64,000 bases of DNA from contig NZ_CP107905.1 of the NCBI RefSeq assembly GCF_036014015.1, forward strand, positions 4,650,001-4,714,000. Direction: 5' to 3'. The DNA comes from Streptomyces sp. NBC_00457. GTDB lineage: Bacteria > Actinomycetota > Actinomycetes > Streptomycetales > Streptomycetaceae. A program made the position numbers and the translations under genes. Positions 15,519 to 25,521 of this stretch are shown in pieces. The notes below the pieces were generated by a model that was not told the DNA's origin, did no database searches, and worked only from the letters and a program-made list of their open reading frames with translations. The number at the start of each line of letters is the position of its first letter. Within the stretch, counting starts at the first letter, position 1.

Positions 15519-17513
15519 TCACGCTCCGGTGGCGACGAGGACGGCGGCGACCGCGAGGACGACGGTGCCGGCGAGCAGCGCGCTCACATAGGTCTGCACA
15601 TTGCCGGTCTGTGCGCGTCGTACGGCGGCACCGAGCCAGCGCGGCAGGGTGCCCGCGCCGCGTACGTAGGTCTCGACGACCTCGCGGTCCAGGAACCGGA
15701 CGAGGGTGGCTCCGGCCCGGACCGGGCGGACGAAGAGTGCCGAGTACACGGCGTCGAGGTGGAAGCCGACAGCCGCGTGCCGGTGGAGCGGGCCGAGCAG
15801 GAGGCGGCCCGGGTCGGCCGGGTCGGGCGCGTAGGCCACATCTCCGTAGGCAGGCGCGTGGCTTGCGATGGCCTCGGCCTCGACCAGTCCGGCGTCGCCT
15901 TCGGGGTGGGCCGCGACCGCGCCGATCGGTGTGCGGGCCGCCAGTGCGGTGGTGCGCTGCCAGGCCCCGTAGGTGACGAGTCCGCCGACCACGGCGAGGC
16001 CCGTGCCGAGGATGGACGTGGCGAGGGTCGGGGTCAGATCGTCGCCGTCGAACCAGCCGGGCAGCGACTGGTAGGCCAGCCCGCCGATGGCGAGTGACGG
16101 CGCGGCGAGCACCCAGAGCACCACGGTCATGGTGAGGGGCTGCCTGCCGTGGTCCGGGGCCTCGGCTCCCCGGCCGCGGAAGGCGAGCAGCCACAGGCGC
16201 ATCGCGTAGGCGGCGGTGAGCAGGGCTGTGAGCAGGCCGGCGACGAGGATGATCCAGCCCGCGGCGAGGGGGACGCCTTCGGCGTGGCCGGTGGTGATGT
16301 GCTCAGCGGCGCCGAGGACGGACTCCTTGGAGAAGAAGCCGCTGAAGGGCGGGATCGCGGCGAGCGCGAGGAGGGCCACGGTCATCGTCCAGTAGGCGTC
16401 CGGGACGCGGTCGCGCAGGTCGCGCATCCGGGACATGGCGGCCAGCGAGTTGGTGCCGGCAGCGTGGATGATCACGCCGGCCGCGAGGAACAGCAGCGCC
16501 TTGAAGGCGCCGTGCGTGAGGAGGTGAAAGACGGCGGCTCCGCGGTCGCCGACAGCGAGGGCGCCGGTCATGTAGCCGAGCTGGCCGATCGTCGAGTAGG
16601 CGAGGACGCGCTTGATGTCGTCCTGGGCGAGCGCGGCCAGCGCCGAGCCGGCCATCGTGACGGCGGCCATGACGGCGAGGACGACCATCGCGGCCTGCGA
16701 GGCCTCGAAGACAGGGAGGAGACGGGCGATGAAGTAGACACCGGCGGCGACCATCGTCGCGGCGTGGATCAGCGCGGAGACGGGCGTCGGGCCGGCCATC
16801 GCGTCGGGGAGCCAGGTGTGCAGCGGGAACTGCGCCGACTTGCCCGCCACGCCGGCGAGGAGCAGCAGGGCGATCAGGGTCGGATGGTCGAGCGCGCCGG
16901 TCGACACGGCACCGAGGATCTTGGTGATCCGGAAGGACCCGGCGTCGGTGGCCAGCGCGAACAGGCCGATCAGGAAGGGGACGTCACCGAGCTTGGTCAC
17001 CAGGAATGCCTTGAGGGAGGCGGCGCGGGCCTCCGGGGTCTCCCAGTAGTGACCGACCAGGAAGTAGGAGCAGATGCCCATGATCTCCCAGCCGACCAGC
17101 AGCACCATCAGGTCGCCGGAGTAGACGACGAGGAGCATCGCGGAGGTGAAGAGGGAGACGAGGGCGGCGTACGAGGGGTAGCGCGGGTCGTCGCGCAGGT
17201 AGCCCATCGAGTAGATCTGCACGCAGGAGGCGACGAAGGCGACCAGTACGGCGACGAGGGCGGCGAAGCCGTCGATGTGCAGGGCGAGTTCGATCGGGAT
17301 CGAGCCCGTGGGGGTCAGTTCGGTGGCCGCGGTCACGGCCTCGTCACCGCCCTGGCGCACGGCGACCAGCACAGCCACAACGAGGGAGGTGAGGACGGGC
17401 AGGACGGCGAGCGGGCGGACGAAGCCGGGAGCGCTACGGCCCAGGAGCAGGCCGGCGGCCGCGCCCAGGAACGGGAGGAGGGGGACGAGGACGGCGAGGG
17501 TGGTCGTGGTCAC
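15519..17513 (-). CDS. nuoL2: NADH-quinone oxidoreductase subunit L, second copy
   Basis: 664 aa, the full length expected for NuoL, including the long C-terminal amphipathic helix region and final helix. Core motifs are present: [51 protein letters not shown] and [14 protein letters not shown]. It is the distal proton-pumping subunit. The start is GTG at 17513, overlapping the nuoK2 stop (GTGA). Confidence 0.96.
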   Translation of the reverse strand: MTTTTLAVLVPLLPFLGAAAGLLLGRSAPGFVRPLAVLPVLTSLVVAVLVAVRQGGDEAVTAATELTPTGSIPIELALHIDGFAALVAVLVAFVASCVQIYSMGYLRDDPRYPSYAALVSLFTSAMLLVVYSGDLMVLLVGWEIMGICSYFLVGHYWETPEARAASLKAFLVTKLGDVPFLIGLFALATDAGSFRITKILGAVSTGALDHPTLIALLLLAGVAGKSAQFPLHTWLPDAMAGPTPVSALIHAATMVAAGVYFIARLLPVFEASQAAMVVLAVMAAVTMAGSALAALAQDDIKRVLAYSTIGQLGYMTGALAVGDRGAAVFHLLTHGAFKALLFLAAGVIIHAAGTNSLAAMSRMRDLRDRVPDAYWTMTVALLALAAIPPFSGFFSKESVLGAAEHITTGHAEGVPLAAGWIILVAGLLTALLTAAYAMRLWLLAFRGRGAEAPDHGRQPLTMTVVLWVLAAPSLAIGGLAYQSLPGWFDGDDLTPTLATSILGTGLAVVGGLVTYGAWQRTTALAARTPIGAVAAHPEGDAGLVEAEAIASHAPAYGDVAYAPDPADPGRLLLGPLHRHAAVGFHLDAVYSALFVRPVRAGATLVRFLDREVVETYVRGAGTLPRWLGAAVRRAQTGNVQTYVSALLAGTVVLAVAAVLVATGA

Positions 17514-17899
17514 GCGGTGGCCTCAGCCTTCTCGGCCGCGCCGGCTGCCGGGCCGTCGGTCTCGGGGCTCTCGGGCTCGTGGCCCTCGGCGGTGTCGCGG
17601 AGCTTGTCGATGTCCGCGGTGCCGCGGTTGCGGTGGACGGCGAGGACGATCGCCAGGCCGATGCCGATCTCGGCGGCGGCGATGGCGATGGTGAACAGGG
17701 TCAGCGCCTGGCCGGAGTGCAGGGTCTCCTCGGCGGTCCTGCTGAGCCAGACGTCGAAGGCGACGAGGTTGAGGTTGACGGCGTTGAGCATCAGCTCGAC
17801 GGACATCAGAACCAGGATCGCGTTGCGCCGGGCGAGGACGCCGTAGAGGCCGGTGCAGAAGAGGAGGGCGGAGAGTACGCCGGGATAGGCGAGGTGCAT
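17510..17899 (-). CDS. nuoK2: NADH-quinone oxidoreductase subunit K, second copy
   Basis: 129 aa. Residues 1-99 are the normal three-helix NuoK with its buried glutamates ([16 protein letters not shown] and [14 protein letters not shown]). Residues 100-129 form an added acidic, Pro/Glu/Ala-rich tail not found in ordinary NuoK (usually about 99-102 aa). ATG at 17899 overlaps the nuoJ2 stop by one base (TGATG). Confidence 0.95.
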   Translation of the reverse strand: MHLAYPGVLSALLFCTGLYGVLARRNAILVLMSVELMLNAVNLNLVAFDVWLSRTAEETLHSGQALTLFTIAIAAAEIGIGLAIVLAVHRNRGTADIDKLRDTAEGHEPESPETDGPAAGAAEKAEATA

Positions 17900-18642
17900 C
17901 AGCGGACACCTTCCTCGTCGGAGCCGTCTGCGCGGCCGGCTCCCGTGCCGCTGCGGGCTCCCGTGCCGTTGTCGGACCCCTTGCCTGGGTCGGCTCCCTT
18001 GGCTCGGTCGCCCTTGGCTCGGTCGGTTCCCTTGCCGCTCGGGGTGTTCGGGCCGGTGGCCGCGTCCGCCTTTGTCTTGCGGGAGAGGACGATCGCGCCG
18101 ACCAGGGCGGCGAGGAGGAGGACGGAGAGGGCCTCGAAGGGGAGGACCCAGTTCTGGAAGAGGCTCGCTCCGGTGGCCTCGGTGGAGCCGGCGGCCGGGC
18201 CGTCCAGCTCGATCCAGGTCGTGCGGAAGGCGTCGACGACGACCCAGACCAGGGCGGCGGCCGCGGCGACGGCGACGGTGAGGGCGGCCCAGCGGTTGCC
18301 GGAGTCGGCGTCCGGGGAGCGGCCGATGGGGGCCCTGGTGAGCATCAGACCGAACAGAAGGAGGACGACGACGGAACCGACGTAGATGAGGACCTGGACC
18401 CAGGCGATGAACTCGGCGGTGAGCAGGAGGTATTCCACGGCGAGGCCGCCGAGGGTCACCACCAGCCACAGGGCGGCGTGCACCAGCTGCCGGGTGGTGA
18501 CGGTGACCAGGGCGGCGCCGAAGGTGACCAGGCCGACGAGGAGGAAGGCGATCTCGACGCCGGTCGGGGAGAGAAAGCCGTGCGTGTCGGCGGCGACGGT
18601 GGTCGTGGTGTGCGCCGACGCGGCGGCCGAGGCGAGGATCAC
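17899..18642 (-). CDS. nuoJ2: NADH-quinone oxidoreductase subunit J, second copy
   Basis: 247 aa. Five membrane helices occupy residues about 28-187, with the mobile pi-bulge helix segment [21 protein letters not shown]. Residues 188-247 form an extra charged Gly/Lys/Asp-rich tail with repeated RAKG and GKG units. The N-terminus has an alanine/threonine-rich lead of about 20 residues. GTG at 18642 overlaps the nuoI2 stop (GTGA). Confidence 0.95.
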   Translation of the reverse strand: MILASAAASAHTTTTVAADTHGFLSPTGVEIAFLLVGLVTFGAALVTVTTRQLVHAALWLVVTLGGLAVEYLLLTAEFIAWVQVLIYVGSVVVLLLFGLMLTRAPIGRSPDADSGNRWAALTVAVAAAAALVWVVVDAFRTTWIELDGPAAGSTEATGASLFQNWVLPFEALSVLLLAALVGAIVLSRKTKADAATGPNTPSGKGTDRAKGDRAKGADPGKGSDNGTGARSGTGAGRADGSDEEGVR

Positions 18643-19394
18643 GACTCGCCTCCCTGCGGGTCGGAGGGCTTGGCCTGGGAATCGGAGGGCTTGGCCTGCG
18701 GATCGGACGGCTTCGCCTGTGGGGTGGTGCCGGGCCCGCTCTCGGGTGTGGGGGTCGATGTGGGCCCGGACGGTTGGGCGGTGCCGGGCTGGCCCTCAGG
18801 CTTGGGGGGCAGTGTGGGCCCGGATGGCGCGGTGCCGGGCTGGCCCTCGGGCGGAGGGGGTGGTTCGGCCTGTGCGGCTGCCAGTTTGTCGGCGGTTTTG
18901 CGGGCTGCGGCGATTTCCTTGGGTTCTTCCGCGGCGGGGTCGAGGGCGGGTGGGGCGGGGACCGTCCACATCCACTCGCGGAGCTTGTCGCGTTCGTGGG
19001 TGAGTTCGCGGATGTCGGTCTCGGCGTACTCGAACTCCGGGGACCAGAACAGGGCGTCGAAAGGACAGACCTCGATGCAGATACCGCAGTACATGCACAG
19101 GGCGAAGTCGATGGCGAAGCGGTCCAGGACGTTGCGGCTGCGTTCGCGACCGCCGGGGGCCGCGGGCGGGACCGTCTCCTTGTGGGAGTCGATGTAGATG
19201 CACCAGTCCGGGCACTCGCGGGCGCACAGCATGCAGACCGTGCAGTTCTCCTCGAACAGGCCGATGACACCGCGGGTGCGGGGCGGCAGGTCGGGCTGGG
19301 CGTCCGGGTACTGGTCGGTGACGGACTTCCTGGTCATCGTGCGGAGGGTGACGGCCAGGCCCTTGGCGAGGCCGGACCCGGGAATGGGGGCCAT
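18639..19394 (-). CDS. nuoI2: NADH-quinone oxidoreductase subunit I, second copy (two 4Fe-4S clusters)
   Basis: 251 aa. Residues 1-170 are a complete 8Fe-8S ferredoxin-type NuoI with both cluster motifs, C51-C54-C57-C61 and C100-C103-C106-C110, which carry electrons to the terminal cluster N2 in NuoB. Residues 176-251 are a low-complexity Pro/Gly/Gln/Lys tail containing two copies of an EGQPGTA-type unit and three QAKPSD units; the DNA coding for the latter is a 21-nt tandem repeat near 18658-18720. ATG at 19394, two bases after the nuoH2 stop. Confidence 0.95.
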   Translation of the reverse strand: MAPIPGSGLAKGLAVTLRTMTRKSVTDQYPDAQPDLPPRTRGVIGLFEENCTVCMLCARECPDWCIYIDSHKETVPPAAPGGRERSRNVLDRFAIDFALCMYCGICIEVCPFDALFWSPEFEYAETDIRELTHERDKLREWMWTVPAPPALDPAAEEPKEIAAARKTADKLAAAQAEPPPPPEGQPGTAPSGPTLPPKPEGQPGTAQPSGPTSTPTPESGPGTTPQAKPSDPQAKPSDSQAKPSDPQGGES

Positions 19395-19396
19395 GG

Positions 19397-20365
19397 TTAC
19401 TGGATCACCACCTTCACGATGCCGGTGAGGGCGATCTGGGCGAGGGAGAGGGGGACGAGGAGGGTCCAGGCGAGCTTCTGGAGCTGGTCCTCGCGCAGGC
19501 GGGGGTAGGTCACGCGGAGCCAGATCACGATGAAGGCGAGGACGGCCGTCTTCAGCAGGGTCCAGACCCAGCCGAGGCCGTCGGCGCCCCAGGGGCCGTG
19601 CCAGCCGCCCAGGAAGAGGACGGTGGTGAGGCCGCACAGGACGACGATTCCGGCGTACTCGGCGAGGAGGAACAGGGCGAAGCGGAGGCCGGTGTACTCG
19701 GTGTAGGCGCCGAAGATGATCTCCGAGTCGGCAACCGGCATGTCGAACGGGGGACGCTGCAGTTCGGCCAGCCCCGCCACGAAGAAGACGATCGCGCCGA
19801 CGATCTGCCAGGGCAGCCACCACCACTCGAAGGCGTCGAGGATGCCGGGGAGGGAGACCGTGCCGGCTGCCATCGCCACGGAGGCGGCGGTGAGCAGCAT
19901 CGGGAGTTCGTAGGCGAGGAGTTGGGCGGCGGTGCGCAGGCCGCCGAGGAGGGAGAACTTGTTGGCGGATGCCCAGCCGGCCATGAGCGAGCCGAGGACG
20001 CCTACGCCCATCACCGCGAGGACGAAGAAGATGCCCGCGTCGATGACCTCGCCGACCGCGCCCTCGCCCGGGCCGATGGGGATGGCGAGGAGGACCAGGA
20101 GGTACGGGAGGAGCGCTACGGCAGGGGCGAGCTGGAAGACACGGCGGTCCGCGTCCGCCGGGACCACATCTTCCTTCTGCGCGAACTTCACGCCGTCCGC
20201 GACGAGTTGGGCCCAGCCGTGGAAGCCACCGGCGTACATGGGGCCGAGGCGGCCCTGCATATGGGCCATGACCTTGTGCTCCGTCTGACCGATGATCAGA
20301 GGGAAGGTGAGGAAGACGACGAAGACGATCAGGAGTCGCAGGGTGACGTCGAGCACGTCGTTCAC
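19397..20365 (-). CDS. nuoH2: NADH-quinone oxidoreductase subunit H, second copy
   Basis: 322 aa, eight-helix membrane subunit that lines the quinone chamber. The conserved motifs are present: [50 protein letters not shown] and the [13 protein letters not shown] end. Its quinone-facing loops normally contact NuoD, which this operon lacks. GTG at 20365 overlaps the nuoC2 stop, so nuoH2 directly follows nuoC2 where nuoD-E-F-G would normally lie. Confidence 0.95.
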   Translation of the reverse strand: MNDVLDVTLRLLIVFVVFLTFPLIIGQTEHKVMAHMQGRLGPMYAGGFHGWAQLVADGVKFAQKEDVVPADADRRVFQLAPAVALLPYLLVLLAIPIGPGEGAVGEVIDAGIFFVLAVMGVGVLGSLMAGWASANKFSLLGGLRTAAQLLAYELPMLLTAASVAMAAGTVSLPGILDAFEWWWLPWQIVGAIVFFVAGLAELQRPPFDMPVADSEIIFGAYTEYTGLRFALFLLAEYAGIVVLCGLTTVLFLGGWHGPWGADGLGWVWTLLKTAVLAFIVIWLRVTYPRLREDQLQKLAWTLLVPLSLAQIALTGIVKVVIQ

Positions 20366-21495
20366 TGCGGGCCTCCTGCGGGGTCTTCGGGGGTCGGGGA
20401 CTCGGAAGTTGAGGGTTCGGGGCGCGGGGTTTCCGGGGTGGCGTCCGCGTTCTCGTCCTCGGACTTCGGGGCGGTCTTCCCGGGCGGCTCGGCCCCCTCC
20501 GGCTCGGGTTCGTTGAACGCGGGGCGGGCGTGGTGCCAGGGGGCGTCCGCGCTCCGGGGCGCCTCGGGCGGCGTGCCGGTGGCGGAGGCGGAGTCCGACG
20601 CGTCCTCTGGCGCCGCACCCTCCGGCGTCGCTGCCTCCGTCCGCTGCGAGGCCGAACCCTCGCCCACGCTCCGCGCGCGACGCGGCCGGGCCGGGGCAGC
20701 CGAAGTAGCCGACGGAGCCGAAGGCGCTCCCTCCCCCGAGCCTGTGCCGCTGTCCGGCGTCGCCGTCTGACTCGCCGAGCCCTCCGACGCCGTACGGCTA
20801 CGACGTACCGGACGGTCGCCCGCGCCCGCGCTCCCACCCGCACCCGCACGTGCTGCCCGTGCAGGACGTTCGCCCGTGCCGCGTGCTGCCGCGCCGCGTG
20901 CGGGGCGGGCCGGGGCGGGCGGGAGTTGGCCCTTCTGGGGGCCCCATTCGTTGGGGTCGGGGACGCCCGGGGGGAGCATCTGGCGGCGCTTGGGGCCGCC
21001 GTGCTCGGACTCGCCCGGTTCCTTCGCGCCCGGCCATGCCTTGACCACGCGGGAGGCGAGGACGAAGTCCTTGCGGAGGGGGTGGCCCTCGAAGGTCTCG
21101 GGCAGGAGGAGGTGGTCCAGCGCCGGGTGGCCCTCGAAGTGGACGCCGAACATTTCGTGGGTCTCGCGTTCGTGCCAGGCCGCGCCCGCGTACACGTCGA
21201 TGGCGGTGGGCAGGGCAGGGGCCTCGTGCGGGACCGTCGTACGGAGCAGCAGGCGTCGTACCGGCGAGAGGGCGGCGACATGGGCCGCGATGCGAAAGCC
21301 CGTGCCGGGTTCGTCGACCGCGCTGAGCCAGTCGAAGTAGGTGCAGCCCAGTTCGTCGCGGGCGGTCCGGAGTGCCGTGGTCCAGGCCGACGCCGGTACG
21401 TCGACCGTCAGGACCTCGTACGACTCCTCGGCCGTGGCCTCCGCGCCGAAGAGTTCCTCCGCGGGGGCGGGCAGCCAGCCGACGGCACCGGTCAT
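20362..21495 (-). CDS. nuoC2: NADH-quinone oxidoreductase subunit C, second copy, with long disordered tail
   Basis: 377 aa. Residues 1 to about 187 are the 30-kDa NuoC domain, ending with its signature [16 protein letters not shown] and [11 protein letters not shown]. The remaining 190 residues are an Ala/Pro/Ser/Glu-rich low-complexity extension with repeated GEGSASQ-type and TPE-type units; ordinary NuoC stops near residue 200. It is not a NuoC-NuoD fusion, because no 49-kDa domain follows. ATG at 21495 overlaps the nuoB2 stop. Confidence 0.92.
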   Translation of the reverse strand: MTGAVGWLPAPAEELFGAEATAEESYEVLTVDVPASAWTTALRTARDELGCTYFDWLSAVDEPGTGFRIAAHVAALSPVRRLLLRTTVPHEAPALPTAIDVYAGAAWHERETHEMFGVHFEGHPALDHLLLPETFEGHPLRKDFVLASRVVKAWPGAKEPGESEHGGPKRRQMLPPGVPDPNEWGPQKGQLPPAPARPARGAAARGTGERPARAARAGAGGSAGAGDRPVRRSRTASEGSASQTATPDSGTGSGEGAPSAPSATSAAPARPRRARSVGEGSASQRTEAATPEGAAPEDASDSASATGTPPEAPRSADAPWHHARPAFNEPEPEGAEPPGKTAPKSEDENADATPETPRPEPSTSESPTPEDPAGGPQ

Positions 21496-22184
21496 CGGGC
21501 CTCCCCCGTATCGCCGTCCTTCGCGGTACCGCTGTCCGTCCCGCTACCGCTCTCGGCCCCGCTACCGCTGTCCGCCCCGCTACCGCCACCCGTCGCCGAC
21601 ACCGCCGGCGGCTGCACCAATCCGCTCTGCAGCGCCGCCGCGGACGGACGCCCCGCAGGAGTTCCGTACCGCTCCCCCAGCGACTCCCGAGAGATCTTCT
21701 CCTGGAGCTTGATGATCCCCTGGAGCAGCGCCTCGGGCCTGGGCGGGCAGCCCGGCACGTACACATCCACGGGGATGATCTGGTCGACGCCCTTGGTGAC
21801 GGAGTACGAGTCCCAGTACGGGCCGCCGCAGTTGCTGCACGCGCCGAAGGAGATGACGTACTTGGGCTCGGGCATCTGCTCGTACAGGCGCTTCACGGCG
21901 GGGGCCATCTTGTCGGTGACCGTGCCGGAGACGACCATCAGGTCGGCCTGGCGCGGACCGGGTGCGAACGGGATGACACCCAGCCGGATGAAGTCATGTC
22001 GGGCCATCGACGCGGCGATGAACTCGATCGCGCAGCAGGCGAGGCCGAAGTTGAAGACCCAGAGCGAGTAGCGGCGGCCCCAGTTCAGGACGACCTTCAT
22101 CGGCTCGGGGGCGAGACGGGCGAGCGCGCCCAGCCGTTTCGGCTCCGGCAGCAGAACAGGCTCGGAAGAAGGAGTCACGTCCAT
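21492..22184 (-). CDS. nuoB2: NADH-quinone oxidoreductase subunit B, second copy (N2 cluster)
   Basis: 230 aa. The four ligands of cluster N2 are all present: the tandem pair C50-C51, C116 in GACSNCGG and C146 in PGCPP. The electron-transfer function to quinone is therefore kept. Residues about 172-230 are an added Gly/Ser/Asp/Thr-rich tail encoded by roughly 18-nt repeats (about 21530-21600). ATG at 22184 overlaps the end of nuoA2 by 10 bp. Confidence 0.95.
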   Translation of the reverse strand: MDVTPSSEPVLLPEPKRLGALARLAPEPMKVVLNWGRRYSLWVFNFGLACCAIEFIAASMARHDFIRLGVIPFAPGPRQADLMVVSGTVTDKMAPAVKRLYEQMPEPKYVISFGACSNCGGPYWDSYSVTKGVDQIIPVDVYVPGCPPRPEALLQGIIKLQEKISRESLGERYGTPAGRPSAAALQSGLVQPPAVSATGGGSGADSGSGAESGSGTDSGTAKDGDTGEAR

Positions 22185-22582
22185 GCCAGGACTCCCTTCT
22201 TGTAGGCGTACAGCAGGCCCACGGCCAGGAAGCCGAGGAAGAGGAACATCTCCACCAGCGTCGCCGCGCCGTAGCCGGGCGCGGCGAAGACCGTCGCCCA
22301 CGGGAACAGGAAGATCGAGTCGACGGCGAAGATGACGTACAGGAAGGCGTAGACGTAGTAGCGGACCTGGGTGTGGGCCCAGCCCTCGCCGACGGGGTCG
22401 ACGCCGCACTCGTACGTCAGAAGCTTCTCGGGGGTGGGGACCACGGGCCGCAGCAGGCGGCCGGCGCCGAAGGCGACCGCGACGAACAGCACGCCGATGA
22501 CGGCGAGCAGCCCCACGACCGAGTACGACTGGAAGTAGTCCGCCGCGACGACGACGGTCGAATCGCGCACGTCCGTCTTCAC
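22175..22582 (-). CDS. nuoA2: NADH-quinone oxidoreductase subunit A, second copy
   Basis: About 135 aa, three membrane helices. The conserved loop [39 protein letters not shown] is intact. The start is uncertain: GTG at 22582 has GAGG with 6-nt spacing and is my choice; GTG at 22594 has its GGGAG touching the codon, and an ATG at 22645 would lengthen the N-terminus beyond the family norm. First gene of the nuo2 operon, about 65 bp from a good promoter. Confidence 0.93.
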   Translation of the reverse strand: MKTDVRDSTVVVAADYFQSYSVVGLLAVIGVLFVAVAFGAGRLLRPVVPTPEKLLTYECGVDPVGEGWAHTQVRYYVYAFLYVIFAVDSIFLFPWATVFAAPGYGAATLVEMFLFLGFLAVGLLYAYKKGVLAWT

Positions 22583-22648
22583 GTCCGTCCTCACTCCCTG
22601 ACCTCGTGACCCACGTGAACCCTGCGTTCGACGATCTGTACGCACGGG

Positions 22649-22676
22649 AGTCTAGGCCCTGATAAAGCGACGGTAA
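22649..22676 (-). promoter_or_regulatory. Promoter of the nuo2 operon
   Basis: On the minus strand: TTACCG (22671-22676), a 16-bp spacer, TAGACT (22649-22654). The start would be near 22642, giving a leader of about 60 nt before nuoA2. The -10 matches the Streptomyces housekeeping pattern TAnnnT. Confidence 0.5.
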
Positions 22677-22778
22677 GCAGGCCTTCACGCCTTGGTCCAC
22701 AGGGGTGGGGTTTTCCCCCGTGTATCCCGGCGGCCGACCTCATGGCGCGTCGGCCGTCCGCGCGGCACGCTAGCCCAT

Positions 22779-23999
22779 ATGACCGCACGCATCCCCACCC
22801 CCGGCACGTCTCGATACGACGTCACCGCCACCGACGCCGACCGTCTGCCGCCGGCCCGTTTCGCCTACGACCGGCAGACCTGGAAGGAGATCGCGCACCT
22901 GCTGGCGAACCTTCCGATCGCGCTGTTCGGGTTCGTGTACGTCGTGACGGTGCTGGCCACCGGCGCGTGGCTGACCGTCACGGTGATCGGCTTCCCGCTG
23001 CTCGCGGCCGGGCTGATGGGCGCGCGACAGTTGGGCAAGCTGGAACGGAAGCGGGCCAGGGCGCTGCTCGGGGTGCGGATCGATGAGCCGAGCCCACTGC
23101 CGTTGCGCAGCCGCAACAACGGCGTCTTCGCGCAGCTGTGGATGTCGCTGAAGGACCCGGTGGGCTGGCGCACGGTTCTGTACGACTTCATCCGGCTGCC
23201 CTGGGGCATCCTCACCTTCACCATCACGCTGGTCTCGCTGTTCGTGCTGTGGCCGGTGCTGCCGTTCATCGCGCGGGGGCTGACCAACGCGGACCGGGCG
23301 ATGGTGCGGGGGCTGCTGTCGCCCTCGGACGAGCTGGAGCGCCGTATCGCCGAGCTGGAGTCGGACCGGGGGGTCGTGGTCGACACGGCCGCCGCCGACC
23401 TGAGGCGCATCGAACGCGACCTGCATGACGGGGCGCAGGCGCGGCTGGTCAATCTGGCCATGGGGCTGGGCCTGGCCAAGGAGAAGCTGCTGGAGGACCC
23501 GGACTACGCCGCGTCGATGATCGCGGAGGCGCACGGCGAGGTGAAGCTGGCGCTGCAGGAGCTGCGGGACCTCGCGCGCGGGATCCACCCCGCGGTCCTC
23601 ACCGACCGTGGCCTGGACGCGGCGCTCTCCTCCGTCGCCTCGCGCTGCACCGTGCCCGTGAAGGTGATGGCCGACCTGGACGCCAGGCCGGCCGCGGCGA
23701 TCGAGGGCATCGCCTACTTCACCGTCTCCGAGCTGCTGCAGAACATCAGCAAGCACAGCGGGGCGCGGACCGCGTCGGTCGATGTGTGGCGGGTGGAGAA
23801 CCGGTTGCTGATCCAGGTGTGGGACGACGGGCGCGGCGGTGCGCAGCTCGACGGCGGGACCGGCATGAGCGGCCTCGCCGAGCGGCTGGACGCCGTCGAC
23901 GGCCTGTTCGTCGTCGACTCGCCGGCCGGCGGCCCTACGACGGTGACGGCCGAGCTGCCGTGGCGGGACCGCGCGCCTGACGCGGGCGCCCAGAGGTAG
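22779..23999 (+). CDS. Sensor histidine kinase, NarL type (paralogue 1)
   Basis: 406 aa from ATG at 22779; a 29-codon in-frame extension upstream is rejected because it runs through the divergent nuoA2 promoter region. Layout: a membrane sensor domain with two helix hairpins (about residues 38-82 and 130-168, the 'putative sensor' domain type), a dimerisation helix with phospho-acceptor H216 in RIERDLHDGAQARL, and a HATPase domain with the N box in LLQNISKHS and the DDGRGG G1 motif. It autophosphorylates and passes phosphate to a LuxR-type regulator, presumably the one at 25974. Duplicated with the following kinase gene. Confidence 0.92.
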   Translation: MTARIPTPGTSRYDVTATDADRLPPARFAYDRQTWKEIAHLLANLPIALFGFVYVVTVLATGAWLTVTVIGFPLLAAGLMGARQLGKLERKRARALLGVRIDEPSPLPLRSRNNGVFAQLWMSLKDPVGWRTVLYDFIRLPWGILTFTITLVSLFVLWPVLPFIARGLTNADRAMVRGLLSPSDELERRIAELESDRGVVVDTAAADLRRIERDLHDGAQARLVNLAMGLGLAKEKLLEDPDYAASMIAEAHGEVKLALQELRDLARGIHPAVLTDRGLDAALSSVASRCTVPVKVMADLDARPAAAIEGIAYFTVSELLQNISKHSGARTASVDVWRVENRLLIQVWDDGRGGAQLDGGTGMSGLAERLDAVDGLFVVDSPAGGPTTVTAELPWRDRAPDAGAQR

Positions 24000-24129
24000 G
24001 GAAAACCCCCCGTTCAAGAGGCCGACGGACTCCATGGTCCGCGGAACCGCGGCAGAGCAGTGTGTGGGGTACGACGGCACAGCCGCGGTACGACCAGGAC
24101 GAGCAGGCCGAGTAGAACGGACGACGCCG

Positions 24130-25521
24130 ATGGCCACGGAGTACGGACAGGGCTACGCCCAGCGCGACAGCGGGCTCGGACACCCCACCGGACACCCCAC
24201 GGAGTACGCCACGTACGCCACCGAGACCAGGCGGCACCGGCTGCCGGCGGGGCTGCGGGCGCCGTTCGAGGCGCGCAGCTGGCGCGAGTTCACGTATGTG
24301 CTGCTGAGCCTGCCGATCAGCATCCTGCTCTACACCTACGCCGTGACGATGGTGTCGCTGGGCGCGGGCCTGCTGGTCACCTTCCTCGGGATTCCGGTGC
24401 TGGCCGCGGGGCTCGCCGGGTGCCGGCTGTTCGGGTCGCTGGAGCGGGCGCGGGCGCGGGGGCTGCTGGGGCTCGAGGTGGCGGCGCCCGAGCCGCTGCG
24501 GATGCGGAAGCCCGGCGCGATGGCCTGGATGGGGGCCGTACTCAAGAGCGGCTCGTCGTGGCGGGCACTGCTGTACGCGGTGCTGCACCTGCCCTGGGCG
24601 GTGTTCTCCTTCGTCGTCTCCGTGACCGCCTGGTCGATCGGCTGGTCGCTGCTGACGTATCCGCTGTGGTTCTGGCTCTTCCCGGTGTACGGCGGTCAGG
24701 ACGGCCTGCAGTTGTACGGCGACGAGACCCACCACGTCTACCTCGACAACCCCTTCGAGATCACCGTCACGGCGCTGGTGGGGCTGTTGTTCACGCTGGC
24801 CACGCCGTGGATCGTGCGGGCGTTGACCACGGTGGACCGGATGCTGGTGCACGGGCTGCTCGGGCCGTCGCGGCTGGCCACGCGGGTCGTGGAGCTGGAG
24901 TCGGACCGGGGGGTCGTGGTCGACACCGCGGCGGCCGACCTGCGGCGGATCGAGCGGGATCTGCACGACGGGGCGCAGGCGCGGCTGGTGGCGTTGGCGA
25001 TGGATCTGGGGCTGGCGAAGGAGAAGCTGACGGAGGATCCTCAGGCCGCGGCGCGGATGGTGGACGAGGCGCACGGTGAGGTGAAGACGGCGCTGCAGGA
25101 GCTGCGGGATCTGGCGCGGGGGATTCATCCGGCGGTGCTGACGGACCGGGGGCTGGATGCGGCGCTGTCGTCGGTGGCGTCGCGGTGCACGGTGCCGGTG
25201 CAGGTGGAGGTCGATCTGGTGGAGCGGCCGGCGCCGGCGATCGAGGGGATCGCGTACTTCACGGTGTCGGAGCTGCTGCAGAACATCAGCAAGCATTCGC
25301 GGGCCACGTGGGCGGCGGTGGATGTGTGGCGGGTGGATCACCGGCTGATGCTGCAGGTCGTGGACAACGGGGTGGGGGGCGCGGACACCTCCGGTGGGTC
25401 GGGGCTGGCGGGGCTGGCCGAGCGGTTGGACGCGGTGGACGGGATTCTGGTGGTGGATTCGCCGGTGGGGGGGCCTACGCGGGTGACGGCGGAGTTGCCG
25501 TGGCGGAGTGAGCGGGTGTGA
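24130..25521 (+). CDS. Sensor histidine kinase, NarL type (paralogue 2)
   Basis: 463 aa from ATG at 24130. Same architecture as the preceding kinase: a Gly/His/Thr-rich N-terminus, a four-helix membrane sensor (about 55-97 and 146-232, with an extra inserted loop at 185-207), H279 in the same ERDLHDGAQARL motif, N box LLQNISKHS and G box DNGVGG. The kinase cores of the two proteins are nearly identical, and 35 nt are identical at DNA level (23352-23386 and 24892-24926), so they arose by tandem duplication while the sensor domains diverged. It probably shares the response regulator downstream. The last 400 bp are unusually G-rich on the coding strand. Confidence 0.92.
   Translation: MATEYGQGYAQRDSGLGHPTGHPTEYATYATETRRHRLPAGLRAPFEARSWREFTYVLLSLPISILLYTYAVTMVSLGAGLLVTFLGIPVLAAGLAGCRLFGSLERARARGLLGLEVAAPEPLRMRKPGAMAWMGAVLKSGSSWRALLYAVLHLPWAVFSFVVSVTAWSIGWSLLTYPLWFWLFPVYGGQDGLQLYGDETHHVYLDNPFEITVTALVGLLFTLATPWIVRALTTVDRMLVHGLLGPSRLATRVVELESDRGVVVDTAAADLRRIERDLHDGAQARLVALAMDLGLAKEKLTEDPQAAARMVDEAHGEVKTALQELRDLARGIHPAVLTDRGLDAALSSVASRCTVPVQVEVDLVERPAPAIEGIAYFTVSELLQNISKHSRATWAAVDVWRVDHRLMLQVVDNGVGGADTSGGSGLAGLAERLDAVDGILVVDSPVGGPTRVTAELPWRSERV

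Noticed and set aside
17510-19270. 586-codon minus-strand frame covering nuoI2, nuoJ2 and nuoK2
   Set aside because: Only its end encodes NuoK2; the rest is out of frame with the two other genes.
20362-21495. NuoC-NuoD fusion
   Set aside because: The extra 190 residues are low-complexity and contain no 49-kDa subunit motifs.
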